A DNA stretch of 64,000 nt from Siphlonurus alternatus (lineage: Eukaryota; Arthropoda; Insecta; Ephemeroptera; Siphlonuridae): NCBI GenBank assembly GCA_949825025.1, contig OX463786.1, forward strand, positions 19,765,085-19,829,084, read 5' to 3'. Shown here in pieces: positions 1-11,900 of the stretch (positions within the stretch are counted from its first letter, which is position 1; each line of letters starts with the position of its first letter). Position numbers and translations under genes: made by a program. The notes under the pieces are model-generated. The model did no database searches. It was not told where the DNA came from and was given only the letters and a program-made list of their open reading frames with translations.

Positions 1-165
1 GCCTCTCCTAGTAAAAGGATAGGACCTAAAAGGAACGTGGGTTCAAATCCAACTTTTTAGCAATACTTCCCAGTCTCTAAAAAATCTGAAAAAAATCGGA
101 GGGGTATAACTTTGCACCCTCTATTCATTTTTGCAATAAAAAAATTTGGAGGTTGACACTGTTTG
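1..165. repeat. Right half of a palindromic MITE (family with TGACGTCA core)
   Basis: The segment from the phrase 'cccagtctctaaaaaatctg' through 'gcaccctctattcattttt' and 'gcaataaaa' matches the right arms of the elements at 13286-13625, 34772-35092 and 38722-39050. The left half lies outside the window. Confidence 0.6.
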
Positions 166-1099
166 TGAAAAAAACATAAGTTGTTGAGATTATGAATATG
201 AAAAATAGAAAATAATATTCCCACAATTTATCAGGATAAATATTTTCTGTTTTGATTAGTTCAGTAGCCAGTCACTGAAAATTCAATATTTTCTCAACAA
301 ATAAATGAGATAAGTCTAAATGAGAAGGGGTCACTTAAATGAATAAAAAAATCTTAGTGGCTGGTTACTTGAGGGGTAAATTGTTGATTAAGTGGTGAGT
401 TTCGATCAATACCAGTTGATTTGGTGTTGTATAAACAAAGAAAATCTTCTATATATGTAACATGTTCTAAAGTAGTAAACAACAAACCAATAGTAAATTT
501 CATGGAAGGTTGATTTAAATATTAACTTTGAAATAATCATCAAGGAGTAATTCTATTGAAGTCCATCTTCAAAATGAGTTATTTTCATGATTTAATTGTT
601 AGTTTATCTGATGTTTTTTTATCAAGTCCACTTTTAATGCCCCTCCTTTCCCCCCTAGTAAGTTCTTTTAACTTGACGTGAAACATTCCAAATATATTTT
701 TGTTTTGAATGATGTTTCAAGACTTTTGTATTTTTATTTTTTTATGCCAATTTTAGAATACTTACTGTAATGCAAAATGTTTTTATTATTATAATTATTT
801 ATTTTTGTCACAATTTATCACCAAGTTTGAATATTATTACGTTACAGATTAATTTTAAAACCATAAAACGAGTGCTTTTAAATTTAAGAAAAAGGCATTT
901 ATAGTTATCATAATTTAATTTTACCTTCCTTTTATGTCACAAATCCCAGGACATCTCTTGACTAGCTCTGTGTTTTAATATTAAATTCCATGCCCTGTCT
1001 AGTTTTTAGCAATATCTGTGTCTCTTTATCCCCCAAGGGGACTGTTAGAATTTTAATTCAAATCATAATGCACAAAAATAGTACTGTACTTGGACTATA
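166..1099. other. AT-rich intergenic DNA, nothing recognised
   Basis: No open frame, RNA gene or clear repeat was recognised here. The composition is AT-rich with short A and T runs. Confidence 0.5.
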
Positions 1100-1292
1100 T
1101 ATCGTCTCTCATCAGAAATAATGAGCCATGATTTTGTTGCAATAATGAACTATCTGCTATTTCAGATGAGCTCAAATATGAGCTGTAAATTGGTTTAAAA
1201 TTAAGCTCATAATTGCGCTCACCTGAAGTAGCAGATAGTTCATTATTGCAACGAGATCATGGTAGGTAGATAGCTCATTATTACGGGAACGA
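1100..1292. repeat. Short foldback element
   Basis: Two arms are inverted copies: 'aatgaactatctgctatttc' on the left answers 'agcagatagttcattattgc' on the right, and 'taatgagc' answers 'gctcatta'. It is a hairpin-forming, MITE-like element without coding capacity. Confidence 0.6.
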
Positions 1293-1454
1293 TATTCTGT
1301 GTCCATTTTGTTTTAAAATTGAAATTATTTTAATTTAATCTTATTAAAAGAAAAGGATAGGAATAACCAGCAAGGCCTTACCGATCGAAAGAGTCACAGC
1401 AGGTGGAAATTCTTGCGGTTACAGAGGTTCACTCGAAAGTTTTTACATTTTTGA

Positions 1455-1490
1455 AACGTTTCGCATCGTGGAGATGCTTCTTCAGTCACA
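1455..1490 (-). ncRNA. Hammerhead-ribozyme-like core, minus copy
   Basis: This is the inverted copy of the motif at 1565-1603. On the minus strand CTGAAGA occupies 1485-1479, followed by the same 5-bp stem with loop TCCAC and then GAAA at 1462-1459. A single transcript across both copies would fold as a long duplex, which would compete with ribozyme folding. Confidence 0.4.
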
Positions 1491-1564
1491 AGAAGAAGTA
1501 GAATCTTAGAATCTAAGAAGAATCAGTCACAAGAAGAAGTAGATTCTAAGATTCTACTTCTTCT

Positions 1565-1603
1565 TGTGACTGAAGAAGCATCTCCACGATGCGAAACGTT
1601 TCA
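1565..1603 (+). ncRNA. Hammerhead-ribozyme-like core, plus copy
   Basis: CTGAAGA at 1570-1576 fits the conserved CUGANGA box. It is followed by a perfect 5-bp stem (GCATC 1578-1582 with GATGC 1588-1592, loop TCCAC), then GAAA at 1593-1596 and the self-complementary ACGT. This is the box order of the minimal hammerheads known from Penelope-like elements, whose very short stem III needs a dimer. Stem I pairing with the flanks is only partial, so activity is unproven. Confidence 0.45.
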
Positions 1604-1719
1604 AAAATGTAAAAACTTTCGAGTGAGCCTCTGTGACCGCAAGAATTTCCACCTGCTGTGACTCTTTCGATCGGTAAGGCCTTGCTGGTTATTCCTATCC
1701 TTTTCTTTTAATAAGATTA

Positions 1720-2451
1720 TCACAACCTAAATGGTTTATTTTCCTTAATTTGATTATTTTAATTTAAAAATTATAATAAAATATTTTAAATGAGATATAT
1801 GATAACATATTGTGCATTAAAATTTGAATTAATTAATCTCTTTAAAAACTTAATCATGCTCTTAAAGAGCTTACTATTTTAAATACTGGTGCTATATAGA
1901 TATTCTATTCCCCTTCGTAAATATTGTATTAAAAAAAAAAATAGTATGCCATTATATATTACATGAAGTATTGCTCCTCTTATAATATGCATATTTCTTT
2001 TTAAGACTTTAAATTTATCATAGGACTCTGGCTTAAGAGATTTGAGAAATCTGAGACATTAACTCATAAAAATTCATTAAATTAGGTGTATATGAGTGAT
2101 ACTTTATGTCAAATATTTATAGTGCAAGTCCAATTGTATGTCCTATTTTACTGTAAAGGTGTTTAAATATTACAGCAATTCTTATGCACTATCAAATAAA
2201 TCAAATTTCGTAGCTTCAGAATGCAAGTGTCATAAACTTCACACATTTTTGTTGCAATAATAGACCTTATCCTACATGTACATAGAGTCTACAATTGCAT
2301 CAAAAGTTTTAAGACAATTTATTATAGAAGCACTAACAAAGACAATGAAAGATATCTGACTCTTTTAATTTCTAGTAAAAAATTCAACTTATTCTTCCCT
2401 GATGTATTCATGGTTGTGTTCTATGTTTATCACTCCTTCATTTAAGGGTAA
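1720..2451. other. AT-rich intergenic DNA, nothing recognised
   Basis: No gene or clear repeat was seen between the snapback element and the next MITE. Confidence 0.5.
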
Positions 2452-2834
2452 GATAACACGAGACATCGATTGTTGTTAGTCCCATTTGATTAGCATGTGA
2501 ACCTTAGCAACTTCATAATAATGCTGATATTTTTTAGAGAGACAGTTCTTAGCACCAAAAAAATGTGGTAAAATTTCAAAACAATCGGACGATCCAATTT
2601 TTTAAAATTAATTTCTTAGTTTAGGTCTCCATGGGAAAGCCCTATACTGAAAATTTAAAAAATCCATTTAAAAAAATTGGATCGTCCGATTGTTTTGAAA
2701 TTTTTTCCACGTGTTTTTGGTGCTAAGAACTGTCTCTAAAAAAAAATTCAGAATTATTATTATGAGGTTGCTAAGGTTTACATGTTAATCAAATGGGACT
2801 ACAACAATCAATGTTTCGTGTTATTTACCCTTAA
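2452..2834. mobile_element. TTAA-flanked palindromic MITE, type GGGTAAGATAACACG
   Basis: TTAA at 2452-2455 and 2831-2834 flanks an element whose halves are inverted copies meeting near 'tccatgggaaagccctatac'. The ends read GGGTAAGATAACACG and its (slightly diverged) complement. TTAA duplication is typical of piggyBac-type elements; no transposase frame is present, so it is non-autonomous. A truncated relative lies inside the foldback at 45-52 kb. Confidence 0.7.
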
Positions 2835-3050
2835 TTAAAAAAAGTGCAAACTAATTATTTTACTAGAAACTTGCCAGAAGAGTTAGAAGTCTTGTTTGAT
2901 CTTTGGAATTTCATTATAGCAAGCAATTATTGTTCTACCGAATTTTCTGTTCACTTTCTATACCAATATTCTGTAACTCTATTTCTGCTCATAATTATTA
3001 CTGCTATTAATGTGTAATAGTATTGCAACACATCCCACCCTAAATAGAAT

Positions 3051-3406
3051 TTAAGGGTAAGGTAACGCCACCAATGTTAAAAAAAATCCCTCTCACAAAA
3101 ATTCTGAAAAAAATTTAAAATGTTCTCCTCTATACCCCCTATCAGTACCTAAAATATCAGGTTTACAAATACGATCTAGTTTTTGAGTTATAAATTTTTA
3201 AAGTTGACTACTTTAACATGGAGAAATGAAACTCCCATGTTAAATTGGTCAACTTTAAAAATTCATAACTCAAAAACTAGATCGTATTTGTATACCTGAT
3301 ATTTTAGCTACTGATAGGGGGTGTAGAGGAGAACATTTTAAATTTTTTTCAGAATTTTTGTGAGAGGGATTTTTTTTTAACATTGGTGGCGTTACCTTAC
3401 CCTTAA
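3051..3406. mobile_element. TTAA-flanked palindromic MITE, type GGGTAAGGTAACGCC
   Basis: TTAA at 3051-3054 and 3403-3406 flanks long inverted arms starting GGGTAAGGTAACGCCACCAA. The arms meet near 'catggagaaatgaaactccc'. A second copy of its left end begins at 63399. Confidence 0.75.
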
Positions 3407-4883
3407 CTAACTTTTCATTCCGTTTAATTTGTAAGTTGATGTGATCCTTTTTTTTTTTTTTTTTTTCTGATTGAGCTAAACTATTTTATTGTAGTTTAGA
3501 CTATTTTCTTGTACCTGTGTAAAAGAATTTTTTATGTAAATATTTGTAAATAATAAAAAATTGTTTTTAAAAATAAAATTAAGTATAAATATTATGAGAA
3601 TTAAATGTACTTTTATTATACTTCTACTTTATGGGTCTTCTCCTGCCTTTAATGTTGAAGCTTATGAAAAAATTTGTAATCATCAGTCAGTAAATAGCTA
3701 ATACTTTGCTTCTACTATTTACGCAAATTAATTGTGTGAACCATTGAAGAAACTTAGGTCAGCAATTTCAATAAGTAAATTATCATAAATAAAACTAAAG
3801 TATTTAAACTTGCAGGAATCCAAATTTTGAGTGTAGATGAAATATTATTTGATGATAAATGCTGCACATATTTATTTTGCTACTATGGAATAATTAAATT
3901 AAAATAATTAAAAAATAAAGAAGTCTTCTGAATATTAGAAAAAATAGCTTACATGTAAAAAAAAAAAAAAATAATAATAATAATAATAAAAAGTAAAAAT
4001 AATTTTGAAAAAGGTACCAGTACTAGATTCTATCCTAAATGGTTTATTTTTCAAAACAATCACACTAACCATAGTTAGTGAGAAACCTGGATATTTTTAA
4101 TAACTATTTCGTTAATCCTGCCCACTATATGTAATTTCAAGGCATTTGGAAAAATAATAGCATAATAAATTTTGTTCAACGTTCAAAAAAATTCATTTAT
4201 TACAGTAAATAAAAAACATTTATTTCATACATTTTCCCAAATCAAATCACACGATTTTTATGAAAGGGTAAGAAATGAACCCCCAAAGAGGAAGGGGGTG
4301 AACTGATGGAAAAAGTGGTGCCAACTGTTTCTGATAAACTGAAATTTAGGGATTTTGTGCTGCAAAGGACAATTTACAAAGGATATACACTGAGGCATTG
4401 TCAGTTTGAAGGGTCTTCAAAATTTTAAAGCAAAGTTTGCCATTTTTTTTTAAACAAATTTTAAATATTATTTTTTTACATTTGGTAAAATTCAGTAGAT
4501 ACAGAAAGGTTTCCTCCTTAAAGTTGGCACTACTGATGTTGTTATAACTCTTTACAAAGAGTAGACAATACAACGCTACCTGGAATTTACTTTGTATGAT
4601 TTAGTATAAGAATGTTAGTGAATTTTCATAAATACGATATTGCTGCAATCATTTTTGAAAGCTTTAATTAAGAATTTATATCTTAAAATGTCAAATATTA
4701 AATCATATCAAAAACTTTGCTAATACAATTTTTAACAAGTGAAACCAACAAAAATCATTGGATTCAGATGCAATCTAAATTTATGCTAGACTTATTAAAC
4801 GTTATAGAAATGGACATTTTTACATAAACGAAGATTCAAAATTATTAACAAAGGTAAATTCAAGATAACGTCACAATAACGCT
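3407..4883. other. AT-rich DNA downstream of SSR4
   Basis: No coding sequence was recognised. The stretch lies 3' of SSR4 and presumably includes its 3' UTR, but no polyadenylation signal could be assigned with confidence. A CAT/ATAATAATA-type simple repeat lies near 3960-3995. Confidence 0.4.
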
Positions 4884-5144
4884 CTACGACAGCAACTTTG
4901 ACTTTGCGGAGAACGCGACATACCACACCAGCACTGCCAGCACGGCTGCCATGAACTCTGAGTTGACCCAAGGTCCGAAGTACGCTCCGGGATGACTCAG
5001 CACTACGGTGGCCAGTGGTTTGACGGTGCTCGCCTCTTCTCCATTACGTAGCGCCTTACGGAGAACAGCGTAGCCTTCGTCGTCGTAGAGGTTGATGTTG
5101 TAGTCTCCGCTACGACTCTTCTTAACCTCATCCGTCCAGCTCAC
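4884..5144 (-). CDS. SSR4: SSR4 coding exon 2
   Basis: It encodes residues 88-173, from VSWTDEVKK to the stop codon at 4886-4884. The acceptor reads ttcatag|GTGAGC. Confidence 0.93.
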   Translation of the reverse strand: MSWTDEVKKSRSGDYNINLYDDEGYAVLRKALRNGEEASTVKPLATVVLSHPGAYFGPWVNSEFMAAVLAVLVWYVAFSAKSKLLS

Positions 5145-6473
5145 CTATGAACAGAGGGGAAACGTGAGAGGAGCACACAAAAAGAGAGAGGGGGGGGGTA
5201 TGAGGGAGGAGAATCTAGAAAGAATGTAGAAATCGACCTGTCTTATGGCCAGATTTTTGACCAACATTTTCAAAGCTGTAAAATGTATAGGGATGATAGT
5301 GCCACAGTTGCGCATATATAAAGCCCCGTTGACATACTCGAAAAATGCTACGGCATGCCGTAGGTCTTCTTGGTTTTCTTCTGGAGCTATGTGTATATGG
5401 CATGAATGTCATTGCGATTTCCGAGTATGTGAACGCTGCTCAATAGGTAACTTGTCCTTACACTGATCCTCGCCATCTGTGAGTGGCGCTGCAACTTTTT
5501 GCAACTTGCAGTTCAAAGTCGACCAATCACTTGACAGCATGACGTCATGTCGTTCTAACCCATCAATGGCTGCTCTGTGGTCAACCAATCGCAGAATCGC
5601 TTGGCAGCATGGCGAGCCGCGGTGGCCCGAGGTAGTTGTCTTTATCTCGCTAGTATTTGGAATTGAGCAGTGCTAGGGTAAAAACAATTGCACTGAAGCA
5701 AACTAGAATAGTTATACCACGTTTTGGCAGTGAAAAATGTTAACTTTTTATTTTCTTTTGTACCTAACTCGCGGTTCACAAAATTTTTCCCCCATCTTCG
5801 CAATGTATTATTTCGTTTCTACATGCTTTGACCGTACATGAAGTTGCAGCGCCACTCGCACAGATGGCGAGGATCAGTGTAAGGACAAGTCACCTATTTC
5901 ATACAAGCGGAACAGTTAGTATGCATTTTATATGACCATATGGCCTTCAATACCTCAAAACGAAAGCATTATCTTGTGTTAATAGATATCTTAATATTGG
6001 GAAACAGAATTTTTGAACTATAATAGGAATATATGGAGTCAATACTGATGTATGATATGCATAATATATGATGATGATAGTCATCAGTGCACAGAATAAC
6101 AGAGGGAGATCAAGGAACCATGCCAAGATCCACGCAGAAAAATCTTAGAATTTTCAAAACCTCTATTTTTAAACATACATGATATCTACATTTTTAGGGT
6201 CTAGAAATATACCTGATAGTTATTATCATCGGTGGTTCTTGCTGCTGGCAAGATTCGTCCATTGACCTCAGCATAGAGTGGCAGACCCTTGACAGCATTT
6301 GAGCATTTCAGAGAAAACTCGGCAACATACGCGATATTTGTGAGCACTGTCGCATCTTGGGTCGTGTATGAAGTTGCCTTTACTTCAGGTTTACCGCAGG
6401 TGTCGGCAGAAATTAGAGAAAATGCCGAAATAATCAGCAGGGCGCTTGACAACACACGAATCGTACCGGCCAT
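4884..6473 (-). CDS. SSR4: Translocon-associated protein subunit delta (SSR-delta), two exons
   Basis: The product is the delta subunit of the TRAP complex, which sits beside the Sec61 channel in the ER membrane and helps translocation and glycosylation of nascent secretory proteins. Coding exons are 6473-6213 and 5144-4884 with a phase-0 junction (CAG|gtatat ... catag|GTG), giving 173 residues, the usual length of animal SSR4. Visible are a signal peptide (about residues 1-23), a lumenal domain with cysteines 26 and 57 that can form the family's disulfide, the LYAEVNG and LYDDEGYAVLRKA stretches, and a C-terminal membrane helix (about 151-167) followed by AFSAKSKLLS, close to the family's C terminus. 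The start is the first ATG, in AAAAATGGCC, directly before the signal peptide. The intron (5145-6212) carries a TIR element. The gene faces the fibrinogen-related gene head to head. Confidence 0.95.
5442..5899. mobile_element. TIR element in the SSR4 intron
   Basis: The ends are inverted copies: left AATAGGTAACTTGTCCTTAC continuing into 'gatcctcgccatctgtgagt', right ending with its near complement. The interior holds two CCAAT boxes and TGACGTCA at 5540-5547, so it could act as an intronic regulatory sequence. No transposase is present. Confidence 0.65.
6213..6473 (-). CDS. SSR4: SSR4 coding exon 1
   Basis: It encodes residues 1-87: signal peptide and most of the lumenal domain. The donor at 6212-6211 reads CAG|gtatat. 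Confidence 0.93.
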
Positions 6474-7045
6474 TTTTCAACGTGGAACTTCCAATACCAA
6501 CCTAACAGAAGTTATTGTACGAAATTTTGCTTTTGAAATTAGTAAATAATTTATGAAAAGTTATGAAATTTAAATCAAAAATTTATTTTATAGTTATTTT
6601 GCATTATTCATCCATATCTAATTGATTAATAGCATGAAAATACATAAAAAAATCACAATTTTAATCCCAGAGATAATTTTTTAACATTGCTTTCACATAT
6701 TTTTCAATTTCAAGAAATTGCTAATTTATTATTAATTTGTAAGTTTATTTGAGAAAATAAAATATTAAATAACTGTAAAATTGTTAATATAATTAATTTT
6801 AATTCATATTTTATTGAAAACTACACGAAAATACCAAAATAAAATTATTTTTAAAAAAATGCAAAATTTTTGAAACAAAAACCGCGTAAAGTTATTTTCA
6901 AATGGTTTAAAATTTTGTCAATAGAGAGCGCAGGCTTCAAACAAATTTTACGTCAATTTTTTTGGCGGCTCCCGGACGAAGAAACAACATACGGCGGGCG
7001 GGTGTTTTGGGGGCCAGTGACTTCGCACATAGTTGCTATAGGAAC
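6474..7045. promoter_or_regulatory. Candidate shared (bidirectional) promoter of SSR4 and the fibrinogen-related gene
   Basis: The start codons of two divergent genes are only 572 bp apart. The interval is AT-rich except for a GC-rich patch at about 6960-7020 (ggcggctcccgg, cggcgggcggg), a usual position for transcription starts. Transcription starts were not determined; this is inferred from geometry and composition. Confidence 0.45.
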
Positions 7046-7069
7046 ATGAGCTGGTCATCTGTAATACAG
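7046..7069 (+). CDS. Fibrinogen-related gene, exon 1 (start)
   Basis: Eight codons, MSWSSVIQ, form the first part of the signal peptide. The donor is CAG|gtaggt. The ATG is chosen because the spliced continuation gives a complete signal peptide; the exon is too short to be seen as an open frame. Confidence 0.8.
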
Positions 7070-7694
7070 GTAGGTCTGCATGTCTTTATACTGGATGTAT
7101 TATTTAACAAGTTTTAATCAAAAGCGGTTATTAAACATTTTAAAACAGGATTTCAAGGTATATAGTTAACAAGTTTTTTTAACACACGGCCGGCGGTATA
7201 TATATTATAATTAATTGAATATAATTAATTATGTTTTTTATTATAGTATGATGTAATAAAAAATTTATGCATGCTAATTCAATTATAGCCAAATCATTGT
7301 TATACAACGACAATATTTGCAACATTTTTTTTTTAATTTAATTGTAATGATAAAACATTTAAAATTCTGTGTTCAATTTTATTTTTATAATATATTTATT
7401 TCATAAAGATAAATATTTTATTTATTTATTTATTTATTGTTTATTTTTATTATAATACTCAAATTAATTTATTTGCATTAATAATTTTTTTATCATAAGT
7501 TTTTTTTCTCTAACAGATTTGCAAACTAAAATGATACGAAAAAAAATAATATATGACTATGAATAAATAAAAAAAAAAGTGATGATATGTTTTTGTCATT
7601 ATAAATTTTAAGTCATGTAAAAAAAAATATTAAATTTCATTATAGACAACAAGGTATGCAAAAAATATCTTATATTCATATGGTAATCGTGTTC

Positions 7695-7787
<93 letters not shown>

Positions 7788-8890
7788 TTTTTTATGCGCT
7801 TGTGCTATATATAAAATATTTTAATTATTTTTTTAGCTTGCTTATATAAATTGAACACATCAGCTATGATGTCGCCCTGGAAATTTTCCATTTGCAGCCT
7901 CTTGTCAATTACCACACCCTGATGTTATATATAATATATATTAAAACAAATTGTACAATGGTGATTAAAAAGGCTGCAAAAGGAAAATTTCCAATGCGAC
8001 GAATGTATAATACATTTGGTTTAAAATTTTGTACACGGGAAGAAACTTATAGCATTGGAGAACATCAGACAACTATAATTAATTACTTTTTTTAATTAAT
8101 TATTCAACCTTTTTGTCTTTATACACATTTTTTTTTAAACAGTATATATACACGACCTGTCGGTTGCTATCAAAATGCAGTAGAGATAAAGTTCCCTTCA
8201 AAAAGGGTCATATATGAAAATTACAAATTATCATAACATTAAATATCCTGCGAGCGTTCTTGTATCTTGTATCGAAAGTGGATCTATTTCATTTTGATAC
8301 CAACCACAACATAAAATATAATATATAGCAACACTCATTTGTAAATCAAAATTTAAAAATTATAAATATAATAAAAATACTTTAAACCGCAGACTGAAAT
8401 TGATTAACACTCTTTATTATTAATGGACTTATGTTGTTTCTTTTGACATTTACATATGTTTTTATTAACAATACAAGTTATTTAAATATATATTTTAAGT
8501 GAATAAATAAATATTTTAAAATATGTAAATATATATTTAAATTATTTTTACAAACAAAAAACATACAATTTTGTATAGTATATAATTTTCTTCATATGGT
8601 CTTTATGGTTTATTTATGTGTGGGATGTTAAAAAAAAAAAGGTGGTTTCCTAATACGGCTGCTGCATATCTTCCTCCGCAGCTTTGTCTGGTGCTATTAT
8701 GTTCCACGGCGTGCCAAGGTGCGGGGGAAGAGGAGCCTACAAACAATGCCGCTGCCGAGGAGCAACCAGCTAATTTGAAGACATCGTCGCAGATTTCAGA
8801 CGAAGCTGCGTCTAATGCCTTTCGTGCCGTCTCGGGTATGTTCATTTTTTATATTATATTGTCTACCGTAGGTATATAATTTAATAAATC

Positions 8891-8962
<72 letters not shown>

Positions 8963-11900
8963 TTTCTTTCAAATCAATTGTCTGTAGAAGAAATAAATTT
9001 ATTTGCATGCGCTTGCATTAATTTTTGTTATTATTAAAGATTTAAAAAAATATATATATGAACAATTTTTTTTTTAAGTAATTTAACGGAAATAATATTG
9101 TTTTTTGACAATAAATTAATGTAATGTGAACTATAGAAATATAAGGCTTTGACTTTTCTCATTTCTCATTTTTTATATTAAGGTAGAGATAACGCCGAAC
9201 AGCTGATCGACGTAATGCCCTTTGATTAACATGTAAACCTTAGCAAATTGACAAAAATTCTGAAATTTTTTTGAGAGGCAGATATTAGTGCCTAAAAGCC
9301 ATAGAAAAAATTTCAAAACGATTTAACGAGCCGATTTTTTTTAATTAATTTTTTTAATTTTCAGCATAGGGCTTTCCCATGGAGAGCCAAACTAAAAAAT
9401 TAATTTAAAAAAATCGGCTCGTTAAATGTTTTTGAAACTTTTGCTATGGCTTTTAGGCACTAATATCTGCCTCTCAAAAAAATTTCAGAATTTTTGTCAA
9501 TTTGCTAAGGTTTACATGTTAATCAAAGGGGATTACGTCGAACAGCTGTTCGACGTTATCTCTACCTTAATATATAAAAAATATATATATTAATTAACGG
9601 GTAGTGATAAAAGAAGAAGAAAAAAAAGTGTTATATATACAGCAGTTCTCTTTAAATTTAAAATGATTCATTAACTTTATAATGAAAATCATCAGGTGTA
9701 AAAAATATAAAGCACAAATTATTTTAACCTTTTAAATTCCATGCTATTGTAACCTTTCGCAATGAAGGAGGAGGAGGGTGGAGTTGACCTTTTGTCTAAA
9801 AATGGCTTTTGTTCGCCACACCCATGATAAAACAAATATGTACCAAGAAGAGTGCTTAAAAAGCAGGGGCGGATCCAGCCAGCGGCTTTGGGGGGGGGGG
9901 GCGGTGCCCTATCCCGCAATGTTAAATTTTGGAGTGGGAGGGGGGGCCATGGGTGGGTGGTGGTAATACCTTCAATGTATTTTGGGACCTTTGGGGGGGG
10001 GGGGGGGGCGATCGCCCCCATCGCCCCCCCCCCCCCCTTGGATCCGCGCCTGTTAAAAAGTAAATAAAAGAGTTAGTCATAATGACGAGTAGGACAGAGG
10101 GCACTTGACGCAGTATTAGTAAACGCATCAGATTCGTAATCGGATGGTCGTGAGTTCGATCCCAGGCACCATCAAACTTTTCACAAGAGATGATAAAGAT
10201 CACTTACTCGTGCATAGAAAAGGTGATTGATGGCATCATTCTGACTGAGGTTTCCATTGTTCCCTCTAAGTCACAAGCAGGTGAATGCTGGGATTTGATT
10301 ACTATATAGACCATGGTCGCCCCGGTTTGGAAGGGACCTACAAAACTCTATATGCAATATGCTAGGTATATCTTGTTGACGAAGCTAATTAAAGTCGAAT
10401 ATGTCATATTTGACTTGATTGAGCAATTATTTGCCGCAGCGCCGTGGATACTATAAATTTGGCTATGACTTAATTGTACCCCTTTGGACAGAATGAACTT
10501 TACTCCTGCCTCACGACTTGTTAGAGCTCCAATAGACATGCAGAGAGATACAGATTTGTAATTTTGGGAGATGTAAGAAGAGCACCATCAGTCTATCAAT
10601 ATCAAAAGATTTTTGGTTCACCACGCCTCCATAGACTGAATGATAATGTCTACAAACAAAGCAAAGTTCGCGGTGTCGAGAGGTATACATAATTCCAGGG
10701 ACCGGATGCACGCGTTTTTTTTCGTGCATCCGAGATGCGCATCCGGATGCAAATTAATTTTTCGTGCATCTGGGATGCGCATCCGGATGCATTAATTTTT
10801 TCCCGTGCATCTGGGATGCACGGATGCGGATGCAAGCCCATTTTTGCGCATCCGTGTGCATCTTGCATCTGCACATCCGCATCCGATCTTTGGTTTTTAT
10901 AATTATACACTTTGTTTCTTGCAATTTTAAACGACAAGTGGCAAATAAATGTTAAAAAAATGCCTCGTGTTAAAGATTTATTTAGAGGCCATTAGCAAAA
11001 AACCTGATAAAAAAAGAGAAAAAAAAAGTGTTAAATGGATGCAAATTTATTTTTCGTGCATCCGTGGATGCGCATCCGGATGCAAATTTATTTTTCATGC
11101 ATCTGGGATGCGCATCCGGATGCATTCATTTTTTTCCCGTGCATCTGGGATGCGCATCCAGATGCATTCATTTTTCCCTGTTCATCTGGGATGCACGGAT
11201 GCGGATGCAAGCCCATTGTTGCGCATCCGTGTGCATCTTGCATCTGCATCCGCATCCGATCCCTGCATAATTCTCAATATTTCGATTAGAGAACACGTTG
11301 AGAGCACTAACAGGTCACTAACGTTTAAAGAAACAGACTTCTATATACATAACATGCACATGTCTGCATGGTAGGCTATGAATAGAATATGTTTACACCG
11401 ACCTTACCGTGATGACGGTCATTGAGAAAACTTCAACCAACGTATTATATCAACACATCAAACAGAAATTAATGGATGCTACTATGATGTTTATATTAAG
11501 GGGGTTGTATCAAATTAGGATGAATTATTATATAGTATATGGTGAATCATTCTGATAATTTTAGCAAACCTTCCTTATATACATGCTTGAAGTTACAATA
11601 TTGGGTGGAAAAATAAATAAAGAATAATTTATTCTATGTCCATAGTTTTTAGATATAAATTTAATAATAGCGCGGAATAATATCATTGAATTCATATAGC
11701 AATTTCGGCAACATTAGTAACAATTGTATATTTTTTAAATAAAAATGCAATAATTTCATCTTTACTAGAACAGGTAAAATTTAATGTAATATATAAATAT
11801 ATAATATTATTTGTCCTTTTTTTTTATAAGAGTGTAAACAATTTTAGAATTGGCTAACATCTGTGTTTTGGTATAATTATTAATTGTGTTTATTTTTTTA

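Larger units (their letters stand above)
1336..1719. repeat. Near-perfect inverted duplication (snapback) carrying hammerhead-like cores
   Basis: Two arms of roughly 180 bp are inverted copies. The left begins with 'taatcttattaaaag' and the right ends with its complement. Arms contain the phrases 'cagcaaggccttaccgatcg' and 'gtggaaattcttgcgg'. Each arm holds one copy of a CTGAAGA / stem / GAAA motif described separately. Head-to-head copies are a known product of Penelope-like retroelement or retrozyme insertion; that origin is inferred. Confidence 0.7.
7070..8681. other. Intron 1 of the fibrinogen-related gene
   Basis: It is AT-rich, with a CT microsatellite and a small foldback listed separately. 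No other coding sequence was seen. Confidence 0.6.

Noticed and set aside
9719..10203. Glycine- or proline-rich small frames
   Set aside because: They come from G and C runs of a foldback repeat.
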